A DNA stretch of 64,000 bases from Coleophoma eucalyptorum (Eukaryota; Ascomycota; Leotiomycetes; Helotiales; Dermateaceae), in assembly GCA_026120035.1 (NCBI GenBank), contig JALRME010000024.1:124001-188000 (forward strand), read 5' to 3'. The translations under genes were made by a program, and so were the position numbers. Every line of letters begins with the position of its first letter. Position 1 is the first letter of the stretch. Under the pieces are notes generated by a model that did no database searches, was not told the origin of the DNA, and was given only the letters and a program-made list of their open reading frames with translations. Below are positions 32,901 through 42,355 of the stretch, piece after piece.

Positions 32901-33334
32901 CACGGTTTGCACTGCACTGAATTGGAAACAACCTAACTATCCAGTTTTCTTATGCAACGACTTGGGACGCGAGGGAGAGATTTCTGGGGATGGGATTATT
33001 CAGAGCAGCGGAAGAAGAATGACATCAATCAAGGAAGCTGTGCGAATTGCTCAGAGCAATAATTTTATGGGATTGATATGCTGTTCACGGCTACTGGTAA
33101 GCCTACTTCTAGAACGAACTAGTTATTTTAGACACTAATCCATCACAGGATATGATACCAGCGCTGGTGGAGGCTATCAAATCACAAGGACTCGTTCTGG
33201 TGACAGACAAATCTGCTGACACATATACTGAGAGAGGGAATCTCAATGATCCTTTCCCACGACTTCTAGACGGCATCGATGGGGTATTGAAGGCAAATGG
33301 GGTGCTGAGATTCAACGAAACTATTGATATGTAG
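29904..33334 (+). CDS. pho81: Pho81/NUC-2-type phosphate regulator (SPX, ankyrin repeats, GDPD-like)
   Basis: Seven exons: 29904-29905, 29967-30051, 30149-30271, 30341-30391, 30449-31253, 31301-33096 and 33149-33334. They give 1015 aa. The first coding exon is just AT: intron 29906-29966 (GTACGT...CTCAG) splits the start codon, giving MKFGKQIQKRQLEVPEYA. Seen: an SPX domain (about 1-190, with basic KFGKQIQKRQ and later KTSKSKTKELYLSRAVEVQP); ankyrin repeats (about 250-540, e.g. GRVPLHYACMHGRLDMMEALL, DNFTPLIHAIIHGHLECAERL); and a C-terminal GDPD-like region (GVVFDHARQVREHLPD, FLCNDLGREGE, RLLDGIDGVLKANGVLRF). Family knowledge: Pho81/NUC-2 senses inositol pyrophosphates through SPX and inhibits the Pho80-Pho85 kinase; its GDPD region is thought to lack activity. 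Length matches NUC-2-type proteins (about 1050 aa). A CACGTG site upstream supports phosphate control. Confidence 0.92.
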
Positions 33335-33524
33335 ATTAACGCAACGAGACTAGGGATAAGTTGATAGAAAAGTTAATATGATACCATTTGCGAAATACGA
33401 GATACTTAATCTTAATCTATCATTCCTGTCTTGTCAGTAGTACTTATTTTCACCCAAGAGAATCAAGGGCTCTCAAGAGCTCTGTGATGACCTTCAAAAT
33501 CCTATCTAGCAAGTCCTAAATGTC

Positions 33525-34352
33525 TTAAGCACCCTTAAACCCATACCTCAATTCTCCCAGCTCCTTCTCGGGATCTACAGACCCCATAACCGCCTTTGAA
33601 ACTAACACAACGGCATACACGAACCCAGGTAGCCACCCAAACCCATTCCACATGTCAACCCTAGCTCTCAACACTCTTCCTGCAATCACCAGCACCGTAC
33701 AGAGTCCCAAGTTAAGAAGCGGCAAGAATTCCTCTATCGGCCCTCCCCCTCCCGCTCCAAACAAGTTTCCCAATAAAGGCGGAGTACGTGTAGATTGATA
33801 GTTCTGATATGCCTTTAGATTCTTCTGCGGCGGTGCGATTAGGTCGTCGAGGATCTGAATGCCTGTCGCTTCGGCGGGGAAGATGCTAAGCATGTAGGCA
33901 GTTGAGAGGAGCGAGGTTATGCTTAGGATGGAGAAAAGGGCGGTCGTCCCTTGGAAGAGTGCGGGGATATAAGGGATAGTGCTCAGGAGAGTGATACTGA
34001 GGAGTGCGATGGTGTATTGTTTATTGCGGGTTTGGTTTTGTTGCTGAAGCGTGCGGATTAGGGTGTCTTGTTCTGGAAGCGCGCAGGGGTTAGCTTCTGG
34101 TTTGCGGAAAACATTATTTGGATTTTTATATATTAGTGGCAGATATTCCAGGCTCATGTCAGTCTTGCTGAGTTGCGCTCTTTCTCCGACTTGAACCTGA
34201 GTCTGGATGGTGTATGATGTTGCTGGGAAGAGAAGGCTGGAGGGGCAACTTCACATACCTTCCTCATCCAAAGCCTCTGGCAAAGAGTCCTCTGAATCAT
34301 TTTCGTCGGGATAATGGAAGGTCTTCCTCAGTCGTGCAGTAGTTCGATCCAT
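33525..34352 (-). CDS. Four-transmembrane fungal protein of unknown function
   Basis: Two exons on the minus strand, 34259-34352 and 33525-34072. The 186-bp intron runs from GTATGT to GCTAACCCC...TTCCAG and joins ALDEEG/E to EQDTLIRTLQQQN in frame. The product is 213 aa. Seen: an acidic cytosolic-looking N-terminus, a coiled-coil-like Gln/Asn-rich helix, then hydrophobic segments at about 50-70, 73-92, 148-167 and 174-195, with Gly-rich loop LLGNLFGAGGGGP between the pairs. No catalytic motif. An alternative acceptor nearer the donor (CAAG, about 34180) would also stay in frame and add residues, but lacks a good branch site. It shares a 206-bp promoter with Coa1, a mitochondrial factor, so an organelle or ER membrane role is conceivable but unproven. 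Confidence 0.7.
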
Positions 34353-34558
34353 AACAAGCAGTTAAGTTTTGCTTTTCGTTGTTGATCAAATTATTGAAGT
34401 CTGGAACAGTCTTGCTTGCCTTGTTTTGCTCAGCCTTGTCAAGCTCAAAAGCTGCAACACATCAACCTTCACTAGCCGAAGATAAGCCGGGGTGATCTGA
34501 TTTTGTGCAGCCGATGAGCTCAGGATAGAATCGAGCAGTCCCAAGCAATTACCAAAGA

Positions 34559-35238
34559 ATGCTGCCACGACTATTACGGACAAGAGTGCCGCTCCAAAGC
34601 TGGCGCTCAATTGGGAGACCTGTGGTCCTGAGGAGGACATTGATCGCACCGCCAAAGGATGGAAGTTCGCGGTTAATGGAACGAAGAGCTGATCGAGAGC
34701 TCCCAGGTAAGAAGCAGCACCTCTGACAAAGACATCGAACCAAGAATGAAGAATCCGCTGACGCTGTATTATAGATATACCAAAAAATGGCATGAAATGG
34801 GCCAGGACCGTCCCCGTTTTCCTTGCCATCCTCGTCTCTTCGACGCTCGCCATCTTCAACTACCAGAAATCTTCGTCCTCGGTTGTCTCCTCGAACATGT
34901 ACGCACTTCGCACCTCACCAAAGGCACGCGAGTACCTCGGCGATAATATCTACTTCGCACAGAAGATGCCGTGGATCTGGGGTGAGATAAACCAATTGCA
35001 TGGCAAGATTGATATCCAATTCGATGTCCAAGGAACTCGGAATCGTGGAACGATGCGCTTCAAGAGTTTTCGGGCTACGCGGTTGGGTATGTTCGAAACG
35101 ACTGAGTGGAGCTTGGAGACTACAGATGGGAGGAAGATTGATCTATTAGAGGGTAATGATATCTTCCAGGCACTAGATATGGTTGAAGAGACAAAAGTTG
35201 TTGGTCGAGGCAGTTATGCGCCAAATCTCTCAGGCTGA
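34559..35238 (+). CDS. coa1: Cytochrome c oxidase assembly factor Coa1-like
   Basis: Two exons, 34559-34706 and 34775-35238; the 68-bp intron has donor GTAAGA and acceptor TATAG. The product is 203 aa. Seen: an Arg/Leu-rich presequence with no acidic residues (MLPRLLRTRVPLQSWRSIG), then RRADRELPDIPKNGMKWART across the junction. One transmembrane helix (PVFLAILVSSTLAIFNYQK, about 60-78) precedes the intermembrane-space domain (ALRTSPKAREYLGDNIYFAQ, PWIWGEINQLHGKIDIQFDV, GTRNRGTMRFKS). Family knowledge: these blocks are hallmarks of the Coa1/TIM21-like family; Coa1 binds newly made Cox1 with Mss51/Shy1 in the inner membrane. Length agrees with yeast Coa1 (about 197 aa). An antisense ORF of 157 codons overlaps exon 1 and is a shadow. 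Head-to-head with the four-TM gene. Confidence 0.88.
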
Positions 35239-35468
35239 GTGAGGGGTGACAGCTGTGGTCAGGGACATCCCATTGATAGAGGAAGATGAGGACGAAGCTC
35301 AATTAGTTGAACATTCAGATCGTGATCATATGTAAGATCAGGCACGCATTGGGACTGGATGGGAATGGCGTAATGAACATGGAAATTTCTGCTCTTGTGA
35401 ACGCCCGTCATATGCCATGTATATTTGTACAACAATAAATAGTTACAATCCCCTTATCTATCCCAAAA

Positions 35469-36398
35469 CTAAGCCGTGGCTTTTAGTGGCTCGATGACTT
35501 GGCTCCCCGACAAGACAGCCTCTGGGACCTTTGGCCACGGCTTCTTCAATGCATCCTGGATCTTAACCGTACAGCCATCTGGACCAGGGATGCTTCCATT
35601 CAGGACCACCAGACCCTTCTCCGCATCAACCTTGAGCACTTTCACATTTTGTGTCGTGACCTGATGTCCTCCCATACGTCCAGGCATCTTCTTGCCTGGG
35701 TGGACTCTTGAACCACTACCTTGCGAAGCACCAGATGAACCCATAGCACGATGCGTCTTGGAGTTACCGTGAGACGCAGGTTGTCCACTCCATCCCCACT
35801 TCTTCATACCACCAGCCCATCCCATACCCCTCGAATCCGCTCTAGCATCGACAAATTGGCCCTCGATGAACCATTCCGGGCCCAAGATCTGTCCGACAGG
35901 AACCAATCCATTCTCGTCCTTCACTCTGAACTCGGCCATGAATCGCTTCGGACTGACGCCTGCTTGGGCGAAGTGTCCCAGTAATGGCCTCGTTACATTG
36001 CTCTCATGCTTCCAACCACTTCCAACTTGTACTGCAAAATATCCATGCTGCGCTCTCGTCTTGTGTGCAACGACTTGTACTCGATCAAGCTGAAGGACTG
36101 TGCAAGCCGTACGCTTCCCAGTTTCCGGGTCGTAGATAGCCGTCATTCCTTTCTTGACCGCCAGAGCACCTGTTCTTAAAGGTAGTGTGAATGCCTTCCG
36201 TGCCAATGCTGCTGCAGGACCGGTTGTGGGTTTGGGAATGCCCTGTGTAGGCTGATTGAAGCGTGCATGCTTATTTCGGGGTGGTGCCGTCGACCAGCCA
36301 TATTTTACACCACGCTTCGCAATTAACGGAAGTAGCGCATCTGGAAGAAGGAATGTAGGAGGGAGCTGTGCCCAGCTTGTCGGCAGCTTTGGTGCCAT
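35469..36398 (-). CDS. mrpl9: Mitochondrial large-subunit ribosomal protein uL3m
   Basis: Intronless, 309 aa, ATG at 36398. Seen: a basic N-terminus suited to mitochondrial import, then the L3 fold: RTGALAVKKGMTAIYDPETG, RTACTVLQLDRVQVVAHKT, RFMAEFRVKD, and the ribosome-core loop KTHRAMGSSGASQGSGSRVHP directly before GKKMPGRMGGHQVTTQN (the classic L3 signature). Known: uL3 binds the 3' domain of large-subunit rRNA near the peptidyl-transferase centre. The insert GMGWAGGMKKWGWSGQPASH is typical of mitochondrial members. Shares a 174-bp divergent promoter, containing a CTT microsatellite (about 36535-36550), with the CCDC25-like gene. Confidence 0.93.
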   Translation of the reverse strand: MAPKLPTSWAQLPPTFLLPDALLPLIAKRGVKYGWSTAPPRNKHARFNQPTQGIPKPTTGPAAALARKAFTLPLRTGALAVKKGMTAIYDPETGKRTACTVLQLDRVQVVAHKTRAQHGYFAVQVGSGWKHESNVTRPLLGHFAQAGVSPKRFMAEFRVKDENGLVPVGQILGPEWFIEGQFVDARADSRGMGWAGGMKKWGWSGQPASHGNSKTHRAMGSSGASQGSGSRVHPGKKMPGRMGGHQVTTQNVKVLKVDAEKGLVVLNGSIPGPDGCTVKIQDALKKPWPKVPEAVLSGSQVIEPLKATA

Positions 36399-36572
36399 GA
36401 TGCGTGGGCGACTGTAATTGATACGAAAGAGGTGCTATGCCTCTGAAGGTTGTCGCGATTATTCTTTTGTTACGGTAGACGAGGAGAACCTAAACCGCCG
36501 GCAATATCAAAATTCCACGAGTTTCAAATGCACTTCTTCTTCTTCTTCTTTACTCCAAAGTACAGTCTTGCA

Positions 36573-37528
36573 ATGGTTTACTACTTTACTTCGAACGTGG
36601 TTTCGCCTTCCGCCTTCATATATGTGGGAAAGGACAAGGTTGAGAGTAACCTCGCCGAATGTAAATAGCAGGGAAAATTCTGTGCTGACGAGTTGACTAG
36701 ATGAGGATCTGATCAAGTATGGACTGGAAGAGGATGTTTGGTAAGCTTGGCGATTCTTTTCTTGCTTTCGGACTCTAACATGTTCCCACAGGGTATGTTT
36801 CTGAAAAACTGAGGTTTTGGCATTGGAAGACTGACCTCAAGCAGTTCCACGTGGACAAACTCTCAAGTGCTCATATCTACCTACGGATGAGAGAAGGAGA
36901 GACGTGGGATGCCATACCAAATGACCTCTTGATCGACTGTGCCCAACTGACAAAGGCCAACTCGATTGAAGGTCAGTTCGGAACTGTGTGTTCAATTGTA
37001 CTTACCAATAAACTAATCTTGCGGAGGAAACAAAAAGGATAATATCACCATTATTTACACACCATGGTCGAACCTCAAGAAGGATGGCTCTATGGCCACT
37101 GGACAGGTCTCGTTCAAGAACCAAAAGATGGTTCGTGGCTCGTGTTTTGGTGTGTAATACATCTACTTATGCCATGTTAGGTCAAAAAGATCCTGGTTCC
37201 TCAACGAGAGAATCCTATCGTTAATCGTCTGAACAAGACTAAAGAAGAAAAGTTCCCTGATCTGGCTATGGAGAAGGAAGAGAGATTGAAGCAAATAAGG
37301 AAGAAGGAACAAGCCGAGAAGTTAGATCGGGTACGTTTGGCCTGTTAGTATCATTGGGGACAATAACTAACTACTCACTAGAAACGGGAAGAAGCTAGGA
37401 TTGCTCAGGAGAGGAAGGAGAAGAAGTGGCAGAAGGATCATGCTTATGACGATATCTTTAACGAAGAGGATATGGAGGCGTCAAGCAATCAAAACCGGAG
37501 CGAAGACTTTTTGGACGATTTTATGTAG
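36573..37528 (+). CDS. CCDC25-like NFACT-R (DUF814) protein
   Basis: Seven exons: 36573-36645, 36701-36740, 36792 (one base), 36845-36971, 37027-37130, 37181-37330 and 37382-37528. The product is 213 aa; introns are 50-55 bp. Seen: MVYYFTSNVVSPSAFIYVGK, ENEDLIKYGLEEDVW, FHVDKLSSAHIYLRM, GETWDAIPNDLLIDCAQLTK and YTPWSNLKKDGSMATGQVSF, then a Lys/Glu-rich coiled coil (about 130-190) and an acidic tail ending DDIFNEEDME...DFLDDFM. Family knowledge: this is the CCDC25/NFACT-R architecture and length (human about 208 aa); the NFACT-R domain recalls ribosome-quality-control proteins, and CCDC25 has been reported as a DNA-sensing membrane protein in mammals. The conserved ..DVW-FHVDKL.. needs a lone G at 36792 between two normal introns (see findings). 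Donors GTCAGT and GTTCGT are weaker than average. Confidence 0.88.
36741..36844 (+). other. Two introns separated by a one-nucleotide exon
   Basis: Intron A, 36741-36791: donor GTAAGC, branch CTCTAAC, acceptor CCCACAG. Then a single G at 36792. Intron B, 36793-36844: donor GTATGT, branch CTGAC, acceptor AAGCAG. Each is 51-52 bp, the usual size in this gene. Removing both gives GTT TG-G-TTC (Val-Trp-Phe), the residues expected at this place in CCDC25 proteins. Treating it as one 104-bp intron shifts the frame. Confidence 0.7.
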
Positions 37529-37810
37529 AGGAATAGATTCCTTACCCTATCCGTGGCTGAAGCTCTTTGCTGTTAGAACTATGATTGAGAGAATTCTTAC
37601 AGTGTGTCTGCAAGCCATCTTTTACCAGCTTCGATGGATTGAATTTTGCTGGTAATGATACTGGGGGGAATGAGAGGCCTAAAGTGCATCCCTCGTGGAT
37701 GCCATGTACCATGTGCTTGAAAGACATCAATTGGTAGTGCCAAAACTTACACAAAGTCGGCGCCCAACTGCACTTCCCTACATAAAATCCATGACTACTT
37801 GAGGACATTC

Positions 37811-38554
37811 TCACAATCCTCTTCCACCACCAAGTCCACTCCCTATCTTATTAACCTCTGTACCCTTCAACTTGTGATCTGCAGGATTAGCTGCCGACTC
37901 GTACAAGATATTCGACGGCGCCTTGCCCAACTGCATCCAATCACCTTTAAAGCCCAAATAACTCAGTAGCGTTGTGTCATCGCCATAATTATCCTCAATG
38001 AAGAGCGTCAAGCTCTGCACCTTCCCAAACAGTGCCCGCTTGACCTGGATATCCTGGATCTCGGAGGTCTGGGAGAGGCTGAACTCCTGGGTGGGGGCAA
38101 GGTCGCTGCAAGTGCCGAAGTCGAGGTCGTCGCGGTTGATGTAGACTTTCAGCGTCTGCGGTGCTGAGTCTGAGGGCGAGCTTCGGATGAGGATGGAGTG
38201 AAGCTTGACTTGGCCTGTGAAACTGCAGGGGATCATGGGTTGTCAGCAGGTTTGTGGGGGCATAGCTATGAATAATAGAAAGAAGTGAAACCCAGCTTAC
38301 GGGATGTGCAGCAGAAGTTGCTCATCTGCATCGCTCTCCAGCGCTGGCTGCTCTTGCATCCGCTCTGCCCATGTTTTCTTCACGATGGCTTTACCGGAGC
38401 TTGCATGCGATTCATTTAAGGTGGTGATCTCATCAAAGTTGATGTGCTGATAAAGGGAATATTGTAGAGCCGGAGTAAGGTCGTCAGAGTGATCATGACC
38501 ATCGTGATGTGCGTGGCCTGAATGGTCGTGCTCGTTGTGACAGTGGCCGGACAT
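37811..38554 (-). CDS. PITH-domain protein (PITHD1-like)
   Basis: Two exons on the minus strand, 38301-38554 and 37811-38222; the 78-bp intron has donor GTAAGC and acceptor CTGCAG. The product is 221 aa. Seen: a His/Asp-rich start (MSGHCHNEHDHSGHAHHDGH), then the PITH fold: SLYQHINFDEITTLNES, ADEQLLLHIP joined to FTGQVKLHSILIRS, LKVYINRDDLDFG, SLTLFIEDNYGDDTTLLSYL and GFKGDW. Family knowledge: PITH domains were named from proteasome-interacting thioredoxin (TXNL1); free-standing PITHD1 proteins of about 210 aa occur across eukaryotes. The His-rich N-terminus could bind metal (inference). An in-frame ATG 20 codons upstream (38614) exists, but MSGHCH is the usual start of the family. Proteasome-linked role inferred. 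Confidence 0.88.
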
Positions 38555-39113
38555 TTTACTGTTTATGAATGGTTCGTAAGACAGACACGAGATTTGATTT
38601 AAAACTTCAGGCACATGTTAAGTATTCCTCGAAGAAGATCTTTGCTTCCTCTTGGATTTGGGGCAGCTGCTAAGATGTGCAAAAGAGCTTTAGTATCGAA
38701 TCGACCGCCACGAAAGAAGAATTGGGTTACGAGAGTACCAATCATAAGCATATTCTATATTTGTACAATGGATATAGTATTGGGGTATGATCGAAACCGA
38801 TGTTGTTATTCTACAGAAGGGGTATATTGAATATCAAGAAAACCAAAAAACCAGATGCCTGCCCCCTTATCAAAACTCCGCAGCTGATGCAAATGCTATG
38901 GGGCCTAGCAGCTCCATAATCGAGAAACCTTAACGCTCCAAACTCCGGTTCAGTGCAGCAGAAAATAAATAAATAATCAGAGCTCCTTCCTCCTCTGGGT
39001 CCCAGAAAGCCTCTAATGCGCACTACTTCGCTAGGATTGCAAGTCTACAGATGTCCTGGACTCTTAAGAGCTTAAAGCTCTTTGCTCCAGGTCGCAGCGC
39101 TCAATTATCACAG
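38555..39113. other. Intergenic region between PITH and DUF2293 genes
   Basis: Promoter of the PITH gene and 3' UTR of the DUF2293 gene (both minus). No gene seen. Confidence 0.45.
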
Positions 39114-41781
39114 CTATTCCAAAACAATAATCTGTCGAGGTTGATCCGATCTGCCATGGTGGCTAAGTCGCTCTCGGTTGCGAAATCTCTCGTCCTGTTG
39201 ATGTCCTTGCTCAAACAATGGCCGTGGCCTCGACTCGGCATATTGCCTATGGTGAAATAAGTCAGCTGGATTAATCTCATTGGAGGTCGAATGACAATTC
39301 TCAAAACGCTACTTACACCTGCGGTCGTTGATCATATGAAGGACTGAAAGAAAGTGGTTGGGATCTCGCATGGAGAGCAACAGGAAAATCATCCTTTGGA
39401 AAGGACCCAAGTCTTGCTTGAGAGAAACGATCAATGAAAGGTTCTGCAATCACTGGACCAGGTTGGGATCTCATGGCTGGTTCATGCTCAAAGAAAGACG
39501 GTCTATGCATATGGTTTCCAGGTCCATAATCAGGTTGTACCGGCAGATAGGAACGATCATCTATGGCACCACTACGAGGACGAATGTTCTCGTTCACATA
39601 ACCATGATATGGTTGAAGATCCATCTGCCTCTGGCTCTGAGACTGTGCACCACTATAATAGCTAGGTAGAGGTTCTCTGACTCTGAAAACCTCTCTGCGT
39701 GATGCAGGCTCTTGGCCGTAGCCCATGTTCAAATAGTGATCCTGTTCACGAGATGGCATTGGCCTAAATTGGCCGTGGTCATCTTCGATGACTCGGCGCC
39801 GCTTTACCTGTGGACTGTCATCATCGAGAACGATGATTTGTCTCCTGGGAGGAGAGACTCTTCTTCCTTCTACACCATGTCGCTGGTACGAATCATGTGT
39901 TTGGGCAATAGAGTGGTATACAAGCTCTCCATTAGAGCGTGGCGATGCCACCATTACATCACTTGAGGGTGTTTCGACTGAACGCACTAGCATGTCCTGC
40001 AAGCCATGTCGTGGCGGAGTTCCTCTTACCATCACCGGTAATCTTTCCTCGGGAATTTGGTAAGAAGGGCTACCCAAGGGCCTGGGTTCAGCATAATACA
40101 CTGGACGTTCAGACAAAGGTCTCTTAAATCCATCAGCTCTACGTGTTAGCATGCCTGGCGATGCCTGTTTGATGGGGTAGTGACATGGCTATTTTGTGCT
40201 TGTTAGTAATTGCAAATAAACTGATGTATGCGTGCAACAAAGTTCTGAACTTACTGGTCGAGGGTTGTTTGAGATTTCATAAAACTGTTCTGCAATATGA
40301 GGCTCGTGTCCATGCATCCCACTAGGACCTGTAGCTGCATGATGTAGCAAACGTGGTGGTGCCGCTCTTGGATGTGCTTCCATGGGGATAGCCTCATATC
40401 CGGTACCTTCTTGACGCCTGGACATAGCACCTTCGTAAGCTGCTTGGTATCTGGCAAATCCTCGCTGGGCTCTCTTCTCTGCTGCAGCTGGCCTGTCGCG
40501 AGTGGCTCTATGACGAAATTTACGTCCTGTTTCCTGAGTAAATCCGCGGTGACCCTGCGGGGTATCTGCTGGTACTGCAAAAGGCACAGCTAAAGCTGAG
40601 TCCATAGACTCTGGGCATGAAAGGTGTTCCTGGGAACGGCCATCACTAACCTCACCTTCTTCATCAGTGCTACCATCGTCTTCTTCCCCTTCTGAGTGCT
40701 CGTCTTCTGAATCAGTTATGACTACGACTTCGCGTAGGATTTCGTCCATTTGATCCCGCCCGGTTTCTTCGTCACCACGCCACTTCAATATGAAGTCAAG
40801 GCAGACTGGTTCTACTGCTCTCCGAGCATTTTCCCAGCTTGTCTCCTTCAACAGCATGTCGTATCTAGTATGTGTGTGTCGAATATGAGCGAGCACTGCC
40901 AGCTGAACCCTACGTGCTAGAGGAATACCTGGCTGTAGCCCGATCATTTCACGTCCTTGAAACTTCTTGCCCTTTTCTCATGTCAGCATTTACTTGCTAT
41001 ATGTTGCATGTTGAGTCTTGCCTTTTGAAATCCATGCTCAATAATTTGTTGTCGATCAGTGTTCGGTATTCTAGGAAATATATCGCGAATCGCGGCGTCT
41101 GTCTGCTTATTGATCTCTTCCTGAGACTCAGGAATTGCTTCCACATTCCAGTTATTTCGTCTCGAAACATTTTGACCCACCAGCTCGCGCGCCTCCTCAG
41201 TGATAGACTCTCGAAAGTGGTAACCAATCCTATCAACGTGGTCATAAACACCAAGGCCATCTTCACTTTTACTCTATGGTAATTGTCAGTACAAGCATGG
41301 CATGAGGAGTGAGTTCGCATACCGAAACGATGAATACCAGAGCACCTTGCTCCCGTGAGAGCTCTTTACAGGCGTTCGAAAGGGTTGGGTCACCTATAGG
41401 AATGAACTCGAAACCAGGAGGAGGCTCCTTGGTTGTTGTGACCTACATAAGGCTATGGTTTAGCAACGCTACTCCTTAACAATATCGACCATTACTTACC
41501 GTGGTCTCCAATTTTTTTTTCTTTTCGGTGTTCTCCGCAAACTCGAAGTAAGACTGATGTTTGGACTTTATTTTCGGGGCTTCCAACCTCGCCACTAAAC
41601 CCGATGGCACTGGGGGAAGCTGTGCCCAGGTCTTCTTGTCATATCCTCGTCTTTGGAAATGTTTGTGTTTCTCCTTTGCACTACGCACATCTGGGCGGCG
41701 ACGTACTGTCGCCTTCTTCTTCCCATCTGCTGCTGCAAGGGCAAGATTACGCGCTTTCTCCTTCTTTTTACTGCCCACCAT
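39114..41781 (-). CDS. DUF2293-domain nuclear-type protein
   Basis: Six exons on the minus strand: 41500-41781, 41323-41442, 41022-41273, 40255-40971, 39317-40188 and 39114-39246. They give 791 aa, all in frame. Seen: a very basic start (MVGSKKKEKARNLALAAADG) with further Lys/Arg runs. The DUF2293 block follows: IPESQEEINKQTDAAIRDIF, PRIPNTDRQQIIEHGFQK, then GKKFQGREMIGLQPGIPLAR and RRVQLAVLAHIRHTHTRYD. An acidic segment (TDSEDEHSEGEEDDGSTDEE) precedes a long disordered Arg/Pro/Gln-rich C-terminus containing RRQIIVLDDDSPQVKRRR and ending RQIIVLE. Family knowledge: DUF2293 is a fungal domain of unknown function; the IVLDDD patch resembles SUMO-interaction motifs (inference). Intron 3 (40972-41021) has a GC donor. 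A CACGTG site lies about 275 bp upstream. Confidence 0.83.
40972..41021 (-). other. GC-AG intron in the DUF2293 gene
   Basis: The 50-bp intron begins AAG|GCAAGA and ends AAAAG, with a CTGAC branch-like site. Only this choice joins IIEHGFQK to GKKFQGREMIGLQPG in phase 0. GC donors with an AAG|GCAAG context are the known minor class of U2 introns. Confidence 0.75.
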
Positions 41782-42355
41782 CGTATGGAACTAACCTACC
41801 ATAATCTTTGCCTGGAGTTTAGCTAATGAAGTGCAGTTGCAAAGTGAGCCCGTGGATAAAATGACGGTATTTAGGATACGATCACGACAGACGACTTCGT
41901 CTGTTGCGGATGGTTCTGCGTAGGGACTCGAAGTCGAAGGGCGATGTGGAAGGAAGCAAAAGCACCAAGGCAAGTGTTCGTGGTTGCGATGTCCTCGAGG
42001 CTAGCGCCACACGGTGGGTCCTAGTAACCTAGACCATTTGGCGCTTCGATATTTTCACGTGACTTTGTAAGGCTGAATTTTGGTGTTGCTTGTACTTCCT
42101 GAAATGGCCAATTAAGGAGTTCCAATTTCTCCGTGGTGGATTCGAATCTTACATACATTGGGCTTCTTTCATTCTAGTCACATGAAACAAAATACAAGTT
42201 ACTACTTAGGATGTCGACAGAGTCACTGCGATGTCTATTCACTACAGGCGAGCTGATATGATGATTCGATAACGTGTGTGTACATTAAAATTCCAGCCCT
42301 GATAGTCCATGCATCTTGCGTATCGTCAAAATCATGTATTCCCTTCTTGGTTTTC
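41782..42355. other. Intergenic region between DUF2293 and carrier genes
   Basis: Promoter of the DUF2293 gene and 3' end of the carrier gene. It contains the palindrome TCACGTGA at 42055-42062. No gene seen. Confidence 0.45.
42055..42062. promoter_or_regulatory. TCACGTGA palindrome upstream of the DUF2293 gene
   Basis: Perfect 8-bp palindrome with CACGTG core, 274 bp upstream of the ATG at 41781. Matches bHLH (Cbf1/USF-like) sites; function inferred from position only. Confidence 0.4.

Noticed and set aside
34073..34258. Alternative acceptor near 34180 in the four-TM gene that would retain about 36 extra residues
   Set aside because: It stays in frame but lacks a branch site; the chosen acceptor has GCTAACCCC upstream and joins an acidic motif smoothly.
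34386..34859. 157-codon minus-strand ORF with hydrophobic stretches
   Set aside because: It lies antisense to the Coa1 presequence exon, intron and transmembrane exon; its hydrophobic runs mirror those exons, and the Coa1 reading is coherent and spliced in frame.
37811..38614. Upstream in-frame ATG for the PITH protein at 38614
   Set aside because: The extra 20 residues do not look conserved, and MSGHCH... at 38554 is the normal family start.
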